Shown here piece after piece: positions 1 to 4,236 of a stretch of 9,126 nt of DNA; positions within the stretch are counted from its first letter, which is position 1, and each line of letters opens with the position of its first letter. The position numbers and the translations under genes were made by a program. Source of the DNA: Candidatus Pacearchaeota archaeon (GTDB taxonomy: Archaea > Nanobdellota > Nanobdellia > Pacearchaeales > GW2011-AR1); assembly GCA_017609795.1 (NCBI GenBank), contig JAFCDH010000043.1, positions 1 to 9,126 of the forward strand. Direction: 5' to 3'. The notes under the pieces are model-generated. The model ran no database searches and was not told the origin of the DNA. It worked only from the letters and a program-made list of their open reading frames with translations.

Positions 1-28
1 ATGTTTTATTCTATGGTATTTGAAAATA

Positions 29-38
29 CGACTAGTCG
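29..38. repeat. 10-bp perfect palindrome
   Basis: CGACTAGTCG is a perfect 10-bp palindrome in an otherwise AT-rich stretch, directly followed by a short G-rich run (GGGGGCG). It lies about 10 bp upstream of a TATA-like box (49-55) and could be a protein-binding site for that promoter. No function can be assigned from the sequence alone. Confidence 0.3.
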
Positions 39-48
39 GGGGCGAATG

Positions 49-55
49 TTTAAAT
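49..55 (+). promoter_or_regulatory. TATA-like box upstream of candidate RNA at 80
   Basis: TTTAAAT is centred at 52. At the archaeal spacing of about 26-27 nt, transcription would start near 78-80, exactly where a 10-bp terminal helix begins. That coincidence is the main reason for calling it; in DNA this AT-rich the motif alone would mean little. Confidence 0.35.
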
Positions 56-79
56 CTTGAGTAAATGTTGTGATTAACA

Positions 80-155
80 AGGTTTAGGCATGAGTAAAAT
101 CCCTCCAGGGCCATATAAATTCTAGAATGATAGTCTAAACCTAAAAGTATAGGTT
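80..155 (+). ncRNA. candidate small structured RNA, class unknown
   Basis: Positions 80-89 (AGGTTTAGGC) pair with 133-142 (GTCTAAACCT) as a 10-bp helix containing one G-U pair (88/134). That pair exists only if the + strand is transcribed. The enclosed ~43 nt contain a small CCC/GGG hairpin (101-103/108-110) and the palindrome ATTCTAGAAT (119-128). A second hairpin, AACCTA/TAGGTT (138-143/150-155), shares bases with the 3' arm of the long helix, so the two are mutually exclusive. A U-rich stretch follows (156-165). A TATA-like box sits ~27 nt upstream of 80. No tRNA T-arm and no good C/D or H/ACA motifs were found, so the class is unknown. The region could also simply be the 3' flank of the winged-helix gene on the other strand. 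Confidence 0.35.
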
Positions 156-184
156 ATTATTTATTAAATATTAAAATCAAGGTT

Positions 185-451
185 TTACATCAATTGTCTT
201 CTTATAGAGTCAATATGTTCTGCAATTTCATGCCCTTTTTTAGTTAGTTTAATTAACTTTATTCTTCCTTTTTTTTCAAAACTAACTAAGTTAAGACTTT
301 CAAGTGTTTGTAGAATTTTCACAGCATGTGAATAAGTACAATCTACTTCTTTGGCTAAAATAGAGCCATACCTTGCTTTAGATATTTTTTTTAGAGCAAC
401 CAACATTAGAGCAGGTTTTCTTCTAAAAAAGATGTCAAAATTATCTTTCAT
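185..451 (-). CDS. small winged helix-turn-helix DNA-binding protein
   Basis: This 88-residue protein has the layout of a stand-alone winged helix. Helices span about 10-38, a recognition helix is likely around residues 39-55 (TYSHAVKILQTLESLNLV), and a beta wing follows with basic residues (EKKGRIKLIKLTKKG, 59-73) before a last helix. This is typical of MarR-like/PF-type winged helices common as tiny regulators in archaea. It has no ligand-binding or dimerisation extension. The start is the only ATG at the end of the frame. A TATA-like TATAAATA (467-476 on the other strand) lies only ~21-25 nt upstream, so the mRNA is probably leaderless. A 10-bp inverted repeat (478-487/501-510) abuts that TATA box and may be its own operator. 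The target genes are unknown. Confidence 0.75.
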   Translation of the reverse strand: MKDNFDIFFRRKPALMLVALKKISKARYGSILAKEVDCTYSHAVKILQTLESLNLVSFEKKGRIKLIKLTKKGHEIAEHIDSIRRQLM

Positions 452-466
452 TTTTTTGAAGGGAGT

Positions 467-476
467 TTATTTATAT
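467..476 (-). promoter_or_regulatory. TATA box of the winged-helix gene
   Basis: Read on the - strand this is ATATAAATAA, about 21-25 nt upstream of the ATG at 451. It fits a leaderless or near-leaderless transcript. The upstream edge touches the inverted repeat at 478-510. Confidence 0.45.
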
Positions 477-477
477 C

Positions 478-510
478 TTGAAAAGGTTATTTTTATATGT
501 ACCTTTTCAA
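478..510. promoter_or_regulatory. 10-bp inverted repeat, candidate operator
   Basis: TTGAAAAGGT (478-487) and ACCTTTTCAA (501-510) form a perfect 10-bp inverted repeat with a 13-bp spacer. Half-site centres are 23 bp apart, about two helical turns, which suits a dimeric DNA-binding protein. It lies immediately upstream of the TATA box of the winged-helix gene, overlapping where the BRE would be. Autoregulation by that protein is a reasonable inference. An RNA hairpin is the alternative. Confidence 0.45.
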
Positions 511-727
511 AACCATATATTTAAAGTTATAGGTTGCCTTATAAATCTTTCTATGCGAAAAGTTAACCAATCAGTAACAAAAACCATTAGTCTTGTAAGG
601 ATGGTAACAGGTGGTTTTTGTGGTTTTATAATTTATTTAATTAATTTAACTTATATTTTGTGAAATTTTAAGTTATTAAGATGAATAGCTTAAGTTTTGA
701 TTGAACAGCTTGATTAGAGATATTAGG
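511..727. other. gene-free stretch with an inverted repeat and a degenerate copy of the 56-nt element
   Basis: No convincing protein is encoded here; the one open + frame starts at TTG (478) and translates to an unconvincing 61-residue hydrophobic peptide. A perfect 10-bp inverted repeat, ACAAAAACCA/TGGTTTTTGT (577-586/612-621), is followed by a second TGGTTTT (621-627) and T-rich sequence. A TATA-like TTATAAAT (539-546) could start a short transcript near 569. Within the loop, ACCAT (583-587) could instead pair with ATGGT (601-605), giving alternative folds. Positions 678-716 contain AGATGA, GCTTAAG and CAGCTTGATT in the same order as in the intergenic element at 4237-4292, but degenerate. 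Confidence 0.3.
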
Positions 728-753
728 GAAATATTAATAGAAATTAATATTTT
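728..753. terminator. AT-rich hairpin downstream of the UUCG-hairpin RNA
   Basis: AAATATTAAT (729-738) and ATTAATATTT (743-752) are a perfect 10-bp inverted repeat around a 4-nt loop; a G-U pair (728/753) can extend it when the + strand is transcribed. On the - strand it follows the U-rich tail of the hairpin RNA, so it may mark a transcript end. Hairpins are not required for termination in archaea, so the role is inferred. Confidence 0.3.
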
Positions 754-784
754 GTAAAAGTAAGAGAATAAAAAGAAAATAAAA
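754..784 (-). terminator. U-rich termination tract
   Basis: Read on the - strand, the bases after the last UUCG hairpin are UUUUUAUUUUCUUUUUAUUC and continue U-rich. A U-rich tract is the known main termination signal of archaeal RNA polymerase. It ends the compact hairpin array cleanly, supporting a discrete RNA. Confidence 0.5.
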
Positions 785-888
785 AGGGCCAAAACCGAAG
801 CTTTAACCCTAAAAGAGAGATTAAAACCGAAGCTTTAACCTCAAACAAATCAAGACCGAAATCTTGATTTCACCTACCGAAATAGGCA
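785..888 (-). ncRNA. candidate ncRNA: four tandem UUCG-tetraloop hairpins
   Basis: On the - strand nearly all ~104 nt fold into four consecutive hairpins, each with a UUCG loop. In order they are: 888-871 (7 bp), 870-847 (10 bp), 842-817 (11 bp) and 810-785 (11 bp). The gaps are 0, 4 and 6 nt. The loops are rc of CGAA at 878-881, 857-860, 828-831 and 796-799; the last two have the especially stable C(UUCG)G form. About nine pairs are G-U on the - strand and would be A-C mismatches on the + strand, which fixes the orientation. The last two hairpins share a nearly identical 5' arm and loop. Their 3' arms differ (GG versus AA), yet both pair with UU, which is consistent substitution. A TATA box (909-916) is centred ~26 nt before 887, and a U-rich tract follows 785. 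I do not recognise the family. A structured 3' UTR of the acetyltransferase gene is the alternative. Confidence 0.6.
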
Positions 889-908
889 AATATAACACAT
901 ATTTTAGG

Positions 909-916
909 TTTATAAA
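909..916 (-). promoter_or_regulatory. TATA box of the UUCG-hairpin RNA
   Basis: TTTATAAA (its own reverse complement) is centred at 912.5. On the - strand, 26 nt further is 886-887, the first paired bases of the first hairpin. The sequence upstream on the - strand, CCAAAAGC, is purine-rich as expected of a BRE. Confidence 0.5.
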
Positions 917-979
917 GCTTTTGGTTTGTTACTACTTTTAAGAAGCAAAATTTTATCTTAATATATTCTCATCTTGGTT

Positions 980-1387
980 TCATTTTAAGGTTTTCATAAT
1001 TAAAAAACCTGTTTCAGATTTTTTAAATTTAGCTCGTTTAATATAAAATTTAATATGTTCAGATTCTATTTCTGCAAATATTTTCTTAATTTTTCTTTTT
1101 TTAGCTTGTTTACAAAATTCATTAACTAATGTAATCCCTATTCCTCTTAATCTTTCTTTTTTATCAACTCTTGTTTCTTGAAGAAAAGCTTCGTTTCTTT
1201 TTACTAAATTAACAGAGCCAAGAGCATAACCAACAATCTTTTTATTTTTCTCAGCTACTAAAAAAATTACATCTTTATCTTTAACAGATTTTTCAAAGTC
1301 TTTTGATTTCCAAAATTTTTCTTTATCTAGTTTTTGAAAACTTAAACATGTTTTTACATCTTTTTGGGTAGCTTCGCGGATTTTCAT
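980..1387 (-). CDS. GNAT-family N-acetyltransferase
   Basis: At 135 residues this is a typical single-domain GNAT. The N-terminal MKIREATQKDVKTCLSF (1-17) is the usual beta1-alpha1 opening. FLVAEKNKKIVGYALGSV (42-59) forms beta2-beta3. The acetyl-CoA pyrophosphate-binding motif A is around 74-88, with the R/Q-x-x-G-x-G signature as R79-L-R-G82-I-G84. AEIESEHIKFYIKRAKFKK (105-123) is the usual motif B ending in the 'Y.k.GF'-like region. The family transfers an acetyl group from acetyl-CoA to an amine; the substrate is unknown. It could be a RimI-like protein acetylase or a small-molecule enzyme. It follows the 118-residue gene by 58 nt on the same strand, but a TATA-like TTTAAATA (1413-1420) suggests its own promoter. 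GAGGGAAG just before the ATG resembles a Shine-Dalgarno site if an upstream start is used. Confidence 0.85.
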   Translation of the reverse strand: MKIREATQKDVKTCLSFQKLDKEKFWKSKDFEKSVKDKDVIFLVAEKNKKIVGYALGSVNLVKRNEAFLQETRVDKKERLRGIGITLVNEFCKQAKKRKIKKIFAEIESEHIKFYIKRAKFKKSETGFLIMKTLK

Positions 1388-1445
1388 CTTCCCTCTTCCA
1401 AAGGAAAAGAGTTATTTAAATTTAATTAAAAAACCAATTATTATA

Positions 1446-1802
1446 TTATACTTCAGCATATTTCCTATAAAACTCCCTTTCCCAATAGTCTTCTTCATTA
1501 AAGTAAGCAGGATCAGTAGATTCTGTAATCCTAGCTTCTATTTCTATCTCTGCATTTTCTACAAGTCTTTCTAATTTTCTTCTAGTTTTGGGATTAGTTA
1601 TTTTAACAGCGGTTGCGATTCTACTTTGTTCATTAAATTTAATAACTTTATAAATATAATCTGGAGAAGTAATAACCACTCCTTCTTTAGTTTTTATTAA
1701 ATAAGGATGAGCTAAATCAGAAGATCCTTTATCTAAAAGGGTGTAATCTCCAATAAGTACAGGGTACTTATTTTCAATTTTGAAATTTTCTATTCTTTTC
1801 AT
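1446..1802 (-). CDS. conserved-looking hypothetical protein, 118 aa
   Basis: I do not recognise the family. The protein is soluble, with no membrane segment or signal peptide. The first ~70 residues are rich in alternating hydrophobic positions (KYPVLIGDYTLL, YLIKTKEGVVITSPDYIYKVIKF), suggesting a beta-rich fold. A basic helix follows (TNPKTRRKLERLVENAEI, 69-86), and the tail is acidic and aromatic (STDPAYFNEEDYWEREFYRK). Codon use matches the neighbours (AT-ending codons, AGA arginine). The ATG at 1802 has a TATA-like TTAAATAG (1829-1837 on the other strand) about 31 nt upstream, so the leader would be very short. It is divergent from the TrmB-like gene across a 134-nt region and may share its control. 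Confidence 0.65.
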   Translation of the reverse strand: MKRIENFKIENKYPVLIGDYTLLDKGSSDLAHPYLIKTKEGVVITSPDYIYKVIKFNEQSRIATAVKITNPKTRRKLERLVENAEIEIEARITESTDPAYFNEEDYWEREFYRKYAEV

Positions 1803-1828
1803 TTTTTTAGTTATTTGATTTTTGTTTT

Positions 1829-1837
1829 CTATTTAAT
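1829..1837 (-). promoter_or_regulatory. TATA-like box of the 118-aa gene
   Basis: On the - strand this reads ATTAAATAG, centred ~31 nt before the ATG at 1802, giving a ~5-nt leader. It forms one side of a divergent promoter region whose other side serves the TrmB-like gene. Confidence 0.35.
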
Positions 1838-1876
1838 TTATTTCAATTCAATGACAATAAGCTTTCTTTTAAACAT

Positions 1877-1899
1877 TTGTTGTAGAAAATCTACTACAA
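1877..1899. promoter_or_regulatory. 23-bp inverted repeat, candidate operator of TrmB-like gene
   Basis: TTGTTGTAGA (1877-1886), AAA, TCTACTACAA (1890-1899) is a near-perfect inverted repeat with 9 of 10 positions complementary and a 3-bp centre. It ends ~9 bp upstream of the TATA-like box (1908-1915) of the TrmB-like gene, next to the expected BRE. It also lies in the shared upstream region of the divergent 118-aa gene. TrmB family proteins commonly control their own or adjacent promoters, so binding by this regulator is a reasonable inference. Confidence 0.5.
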
Positions 1900-1907
1900 T
1901 GATTAAC

Positions 1908-1915
1908 TTTAAAAA
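1908..1915 (+). promoter_or_regulatory. TATA box of TrmB-like gene
   Basis: TTTAAAAA followed by C is centred at about 1911, which is 26 nt before the A of the ATG at 1937, so the mRNA should be leaderless. The nearer TATAAAATAT (1917-1926) is too close to the start to serve it. Confidence 0.5.
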
Positions 1916-1936
1916 CTATAAAATATTAATAAGAAT

Positions 1937-2659
1937 ATGATAAGTAAAGAAGAAGCATTAAAAGGAATAGGGTTAAGTGAAAAAGAAATTAAAGTTTATT
2001 TAGCTTTGCTTGTATTAGGGCAGTCTTCTGTAAATGCAATAGCAAAAAAATCTAATATTAATAGGGTAACTTGTTATGATCTCCTTAAGGTATTATCTGA
2101 AAAAGGTTTTGTAAGTTATGTAATAAGATCTGGAGTTAAATATTTTGAAGCTGTTAATCCTTCAAAATTTATAGATGATTTAAAAGAAAAACAAGAGAAA
2201 ATACAAACAATTTTACCTGAATTGCAACAAATAAAAGGGTCTATTATAGAAAAGCTAAATATGGAAACTTATGAAGGAATTAATGGTTTAAAGAGTATTT
2301 TTAATGATATTTTAAAAGAAAATAAACAAACTGATTTTATTGGAGCTCCTAGAATGTTAAAATCCTTAGAATTCTATTTTCCTCATTTTATTAAACAAAA
2401 ACGAAAGCAAAACATATTTTCCAGAGTAATAACAGAAGATTGTAAAGAAATGTTTGATTATAAGAAAAAATCTCCTAAAAAGTATATTAAAATGAAGTTT
2501 ATTAAAAATAATATAAATATAACTAAGATTATTTATGGAAATAAAGTTGCTTTTCTTACATTTAATAAAGAAAACTCTATTGGAATTTTAATACAGGATA
2601 AAGAACTTGCTGAACAGGAGAGACAATTATTTAATATGTTATATTCTAAGATCATCTAA
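1937..2659 (+). CDS. TrmB-family transcriptional regulator
   Basis: This 240-residue protein opens with a TrmB-type winged helix at about 5-80: GLSEKEIKVYLALLVLG (11-27), then AIAKKSNINRVTCYDLLKVLSEKGFV, the expected helix-turn-helix with a recognition helix around 42-55. A short wing ends in YFEAVNPSKF. A coiled-coil segment follows (FIDDLKEKQEKIQTILPELQQI, about 77-98), as is usual in this family for dimerisation. The C-terminal ~135 residues (ETYEGINGLKSIFNDILKE onward) resemble the PLD-like effector domain of many TrmB proteins. Family members sense sugars or other metabolites; the ligand here is unknown. The start at 1937 is supported by a TATA box centred 26 nt upstream. An inverted repeat (1877-1899) is the likely operator. 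Its 3' end overlaps by 8 nt the frameshifted tail of the convergent signal peptidase gene. Confidence 0.85.
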   Translation: MISKEEALKGIGLSEKEIKVYLALLVLGQSSVNAIAKKSNINRVTCYDLLKVLSEKGFVSYVIRSGVKYFEAVNPSKFIDDLKEKQEKIQTILPELQQIKGSIIEKLNMETYEGINGLKSIFNDILKENKQTDFIGAPRMLKSLEFYFPHFIKQKRKQNIFSRVITEDCKEMFDYKKKSPKKYIKMKFIKNNINITKIIYGNKVAFLTFNKENSIGILIQDKELAEQERQLFNMLYSKII

Positions 2660-2770
2660 AAGCCTTCATCAATTCAGTTGCCCAGATTTTAGGCCAACCT
2701 AAAAGAGGAATTTTAATAACTGCTTTTCCAACTATCTGTTCTTGGGTGATGTGGGTTTCATAATTGTTTT
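2652..2770 (-). pseudogene. out-of-frame C-terminal tail of the signal peptidase gene
   Basis: In the +1 frame relative to the signal peptidase, the - strand encodes NNYETHITQEQIVGKA, then VIKIPLLGWPKIW and a further ATELMKAFR, stopping at 2652. This is the expected end of an archaeal signal peptidase I, where 'GDxN' is followed by a 'vvGk.v..iP.lG' block. Removing one A from the run of four (2767-2770, T on the + strand) turns GDHNAKQL-stop into GDHNANNYETH and gives a 216-residue protein. The restored stop overlaps the end of the convergent TrmB-like gene by 8 nt, fitting the tight packing. Explanations are a sequencing/assembly indel, a real inactivating or truncating mutation, or frameshifting during expression. 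Confidence 0.75.
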
Positions 2771-3303
2771 GCATTATGATCTCCTTTTGTTTGAATTATT
2801 CCTTGTTCATTTATATCAACAATTCTATGAATAATGGGACGAGGAGCACTTGATTCTGGATTTGTTTCAAATATAATTATGTCTCCTATTTTTGGTTTAA
2901 ATCTTCCCCAAACAAAAATAATATCTCCTTTTTTAAATCCATTTTTTAATGGAAATTTTAAAAATTGTTGTTTTGTTATTTCTTTTTGTTCATACCAATT
3001 ACCACAAATTTCCCAATATTCATCAAAAGAATCTATAGATTCTTTATTTTCTTTAGTATATGATTTATCACATAAACTAAATATCTTGTTTTCATCTTTG
3101 ATAATCTGATGATCCATTGAAGAGGATTCAACTCCTGCAAGAGGTAGAGAAGAGCCAGTTATTAATGATAATCCTGGGAAAAAAATTAATTTTATAAAAA
3201 CATATATAATTACTAAGGCAACTATCCAACTCCAAATAGAATTAGAATGCCAAACCCAATTCCAGGATTGCTTTATCTTATCTTTTACCTCTTTAAAATT
3301 CAT
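2758..3303 (-). CDS. signal peptidase I (archaeal Ser/His type, S26B), frameshifted at the C terminus
   Basis: This membrane-bound protease would cleave signal peptides from exported proteins on the outer face of the membrane. Residues 24-50 (WSWIVALVIIYVFIKLI and following) are one N-terminal transmembrane segment. The Ser box is VESSSMDH (58-65) with catalytic Ser62 before Met63. The His box is IIHRIVD (157-163), with His159 replacing the Lys of bacterial enzymes. The Asp box is KGDHN (173-177), with Asp175. The GDIIFVWG (126-133) and KIGDIIIFE (138-146) strands match the usual core. Between the Ser and His boxes is a ~50-residue insert containing Cys78 and Cys100, possibly a disulphide. 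The open frame stops four residues after the Asp box; the rest continues in another frame (2652-2770). TTTAAAAAC centred ~26 nt upstream (3325-3332) indicates a leaderless mRNA starting at 3303. Confidence 0.88.
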   Translation of the reverse strand: MNFKEVKDKIKQSWNWVWHSNSIWSWIVALVIIYVFIKLIFFPGLSLITGSSLPLAGVESSSMDHQIIKDENKIFSLCDKSYTKENKESIDSFDEYWEICGNWYEQKEITKQQFLKFPLKNGFKKGDIIFVWGRFKPKIGDIIIFETNPESSAPRPIIHRIVDINEQGIIQTKGDHNAKQL

Positions 3304-3560
3304 AATTAATATTAGAAAATTAAGTTTTTAAATGTGATGAAAAATGTTTTAGTTTCTATGTAGATTTGAGAAGCTTCGCTAATTCAAATACGCTTTATTA
3401 ATCAATATCTCTATAATTTTATCTTTTATGAATGTGGGTAGCTTAAGAGATTATTATTAGATACTAAAGAAAAAGAGATTTAGGTTAGATTTATCTTCCT
3501 GAATTTTTAAACTAATCTTTAGATATTATTTATATATTTTATCACCAAAATCTTTATAAA
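3304..3560. other. gene-free stretch with promoter, hairpin and a degenerate element copy
   Basis: No protein gene is visible. At 3325-3332 is the TATA box of the signal peptidase (ATTTAAAAAC on the - strand). At 3364-3389, ATTTGAG/TTCAAAT encloses AGC-TTC-GCT, a plausible imperfect hairpin. At 3401-3411, ATCAATATCTC is identical to 4206-4216. In both places GCTTAAG follows exactly 40 nt after its start (3441 and 4246), and TTAGATA about 10 nt further. This suggests a decayed relative of the element upstream of cdc48. The stretch 3527-3541 is TATA-like on both strands and CTTTATAAAG (3552-3561) is a strong + strand TATA candidate. Confidence 0.3.
3553..3560 (+). promoter_or_regulatory. TATA box next to tandem operators
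   Basis: TTTATAAA inside the palindrome CTTTATAAAG (3552-3561) is centred at 3556, predicting a + strand start near 3583, the first base of the second inverted repeat. No obvious gene follows closely; the next start codon of a recognisable gene is at 3828. Confidence 0.4.
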
Positions 3561-3606
3561 GTATACATTTTTTGTATACACGTAAAGTGTACACTTGTAC
3601 ACTTTA
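3561..3606. promoter_or_regulatory. two tandem inverted-repeat sites with GTRTAC half-sites, candidate operators
   Basis: Site 1 is GTATACA/TGTATAC (3561-3567/3573-3579) with a 5-bp spacer. Site 2 is TAAAGTGTAC/GTACACTTTA (3583-3592/3597-3606), a perfect 10-bp inverted repeat with a 4-bp spacer. Both use GTATAC or GTGTAC half-sites, and their centres are about 24.5 bp apart. They cover the predicted start region just downstream of a TATA box, a classic repressor position. Palindromes of this kind are bound by AbrB-type or ribbon-helix-helix dimers. The zinc ribbon-AbrB gene 220 bp downstream is one candidate binder, but this is inference. Site 2 could also fold as a 5' RNA hairpin. Confidence 0.5.
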
Positions 3607-3724
3607 GCACCTCTTTTTCCCGAGAGAGCAAAGACATATCTTTCTGATATGAAACTAGCTCTTAAGGGTTTAAAATAGTGAGAATAATCAAAATACTAGA
3701 ATCTTATAGAATATGATGAGGTGG
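3607..3724 (+). other. possible leader or small RNA with several short hairpins
   Basis: If transcription starts near 3583, the RNA contains in order: the 10-bp hairpin of site 2; CTCTT/GAGAG (3611-3615/3622-3626); CATATC/GATATG around a 5-nt loop (3635-3640/3646-3651); and AGCTC-TTAA-GGGTT (3657-3670, with G-U pairs). The last has the same C-UUAA-G loop as the first hairpin of the repeated element at 3725 and 4237. The chain of hairpins hints at a structured RNA, but each is short and no family is recognised. Confidence 0.25.
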
Positions 3725-3780
3725 AGATGATAAACTTAAGTTTAAAAAACTAAGATGATCCCTCTTGATTGAGCTTATAA
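3725..3780 (+). repeat. 56-nt intergenic element, copy 1
   Basis: This matches 4237-4292 at 45 of 56 positions without gaps, including an identical 15-mer (CTTGATTGAGCTTAT). Two small hairpins are conserved. The first is TAAAC-TTAA-GTTTA here and TGGGC-TTAA-GCTTA in copy 2, with one A-U to G-C double change and two A-U to G-U changes. The second is GATC/GATT (3757-3760/3767-3770), where two changes in the other copy keep pairing. It ends where a TATA-like GATATAAATA (3781-3790) begins, upstream of the gene at 3828. It could be a co-regulatory promoter module or a small RNA. The GATGAT and TTGA motifs only loosely resemble C and D boxes. Confidence 0.6.
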
Positions 3781-3790
3781 GATATAAATA
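3781..3790 (+). promoter_or_regulatory. TATA-like box upstream of zinc ribbon-AbrB gene
   Basis: GATATAAATA directly follows the 56-nt element and would give a ~16-nt leader. The TTATAAGA just before it (3776-3783), inside the element's conserved end, is an alternative TATA box. Confidence 0.35.
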
Positions 3791-3827
3791 AAAAATATTA
3801 GATAAAAAAATAAACTAAAAATAAAAC

Positions 3828-4169
3828 ATGACAGACATTTTCGAAAATCCAATTTTATGCAAAAAATGCAGAAAAGAAATGAAAAAAGTAAAATTAGAAA
3901 AAGATGGTTTTTTTCTTAAGGCTGTTGAATGTCCAAAATGTAAAGATAAAGTTTTACATCCAACTGATGAATTAGAATATAATAAATTTAAAAAATTAAG
4001 AGATAAAACTTTTAGAGTTAAAATGAGAATTGTTGGAAATTCTTATGCTGTTTCAATTCCAAGGGAAATTGTTAATTTTATTAAAGAACAAGAAAAAATA
4101 ATGAATGATATGGTAAGCTTGTGTTTTAATGATTCTAAAAGAGTAAGTTTACTGTTTGGGGAAAATTAG
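3828..4169 (+). CDS. zinc ribbon fused to AbrB/SpoVT-like DNA-binding domain
   Basis: At 113 residues it has two parts. An N-terminal zinc ribbon has Cys11-x2-Cys14 and Cys35-x2-Cys38, likely binding one Zn2+. A linker (about 39-60) leads to a C-terminal swapped-hairpin AbrB/SpoVT-type domain, with the signature RVKMRIVGNSYAVSIPREIV (63-82) matching the family pattern 'vr.vGNS.avtIPkei'. Such domains dimerise and bind palindromic DNA, as in antitoxins and transition regulators. No toxin gene (PIN domain, for example) lies next to it, so an antitoxin role is not supported here. It precedes cdc48 on the same strand, and both genes carry the same 56-nt element upstream, suggesting common control. 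Start: the ATG at 3828 gives the full zinc ribbon. Confidence 0.78.
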   Translation: MTDIFENPILCKKCRKEMKKVKLEKDGFFLKAVECPKCKDKVLHPTDELEYNKFKKLRDKTFRVKMRIVGNSYAVSIPREIVNFIKEQEKIMNDMVSLCFNDSKRVSLLFGEN

Positions 4170-4236
4170 AAATGTTTAAAAATCAAAAATATAATAAATT
4201 AATAAATCAATATCTCAATGAAATATAATGTTTTAA

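Noticed and set aside
80..142. tRNA with GGTTTAG/CTAAACC acceptor stem
   Set aside because: Only ~61 nt between the ends, no T-loop consensus, no plausible anticodon arm.
478..663. Open + frame of 61 codons starting at TTG
   Set aside because: It starts inside the inverted repeat upstream of the winged-helix gene, has no promoter at the right distance, and its translation resembles random AT-rich sequence.
786..886. Repeated ACCGAAG/ACCGAAA units resembling a CRISPR-like or direct-repeat array
   Set aside because: The repeated part is only the hairpin loop plus stem; spacing is irregular (32, 29, 21 nt) and the interspersed bases are stem partners, not spacers. Tandem hairpins explain it better.
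2834..3109. Open + frame opposite the signal peptidase gene
   Set aside because: It lies antisense within a gene with clear catalytic motifs and shows no recognisable features.
3649..3678. Nine-codon reading frame MKLALKGLK as a leader peptide
   Set aside because: Too short to distinguish from chance, no ribosome binding site, and it overlaps a hairpin.
3725..3780. C/D box sRNA (GATGAT ... TTGA)
   Set aside because: D-like boxes read CTAA and TTGA instead of CTGA, and the internal boxes have no spacer; copy 2 fits even less. Kept only as an element of unknown type.
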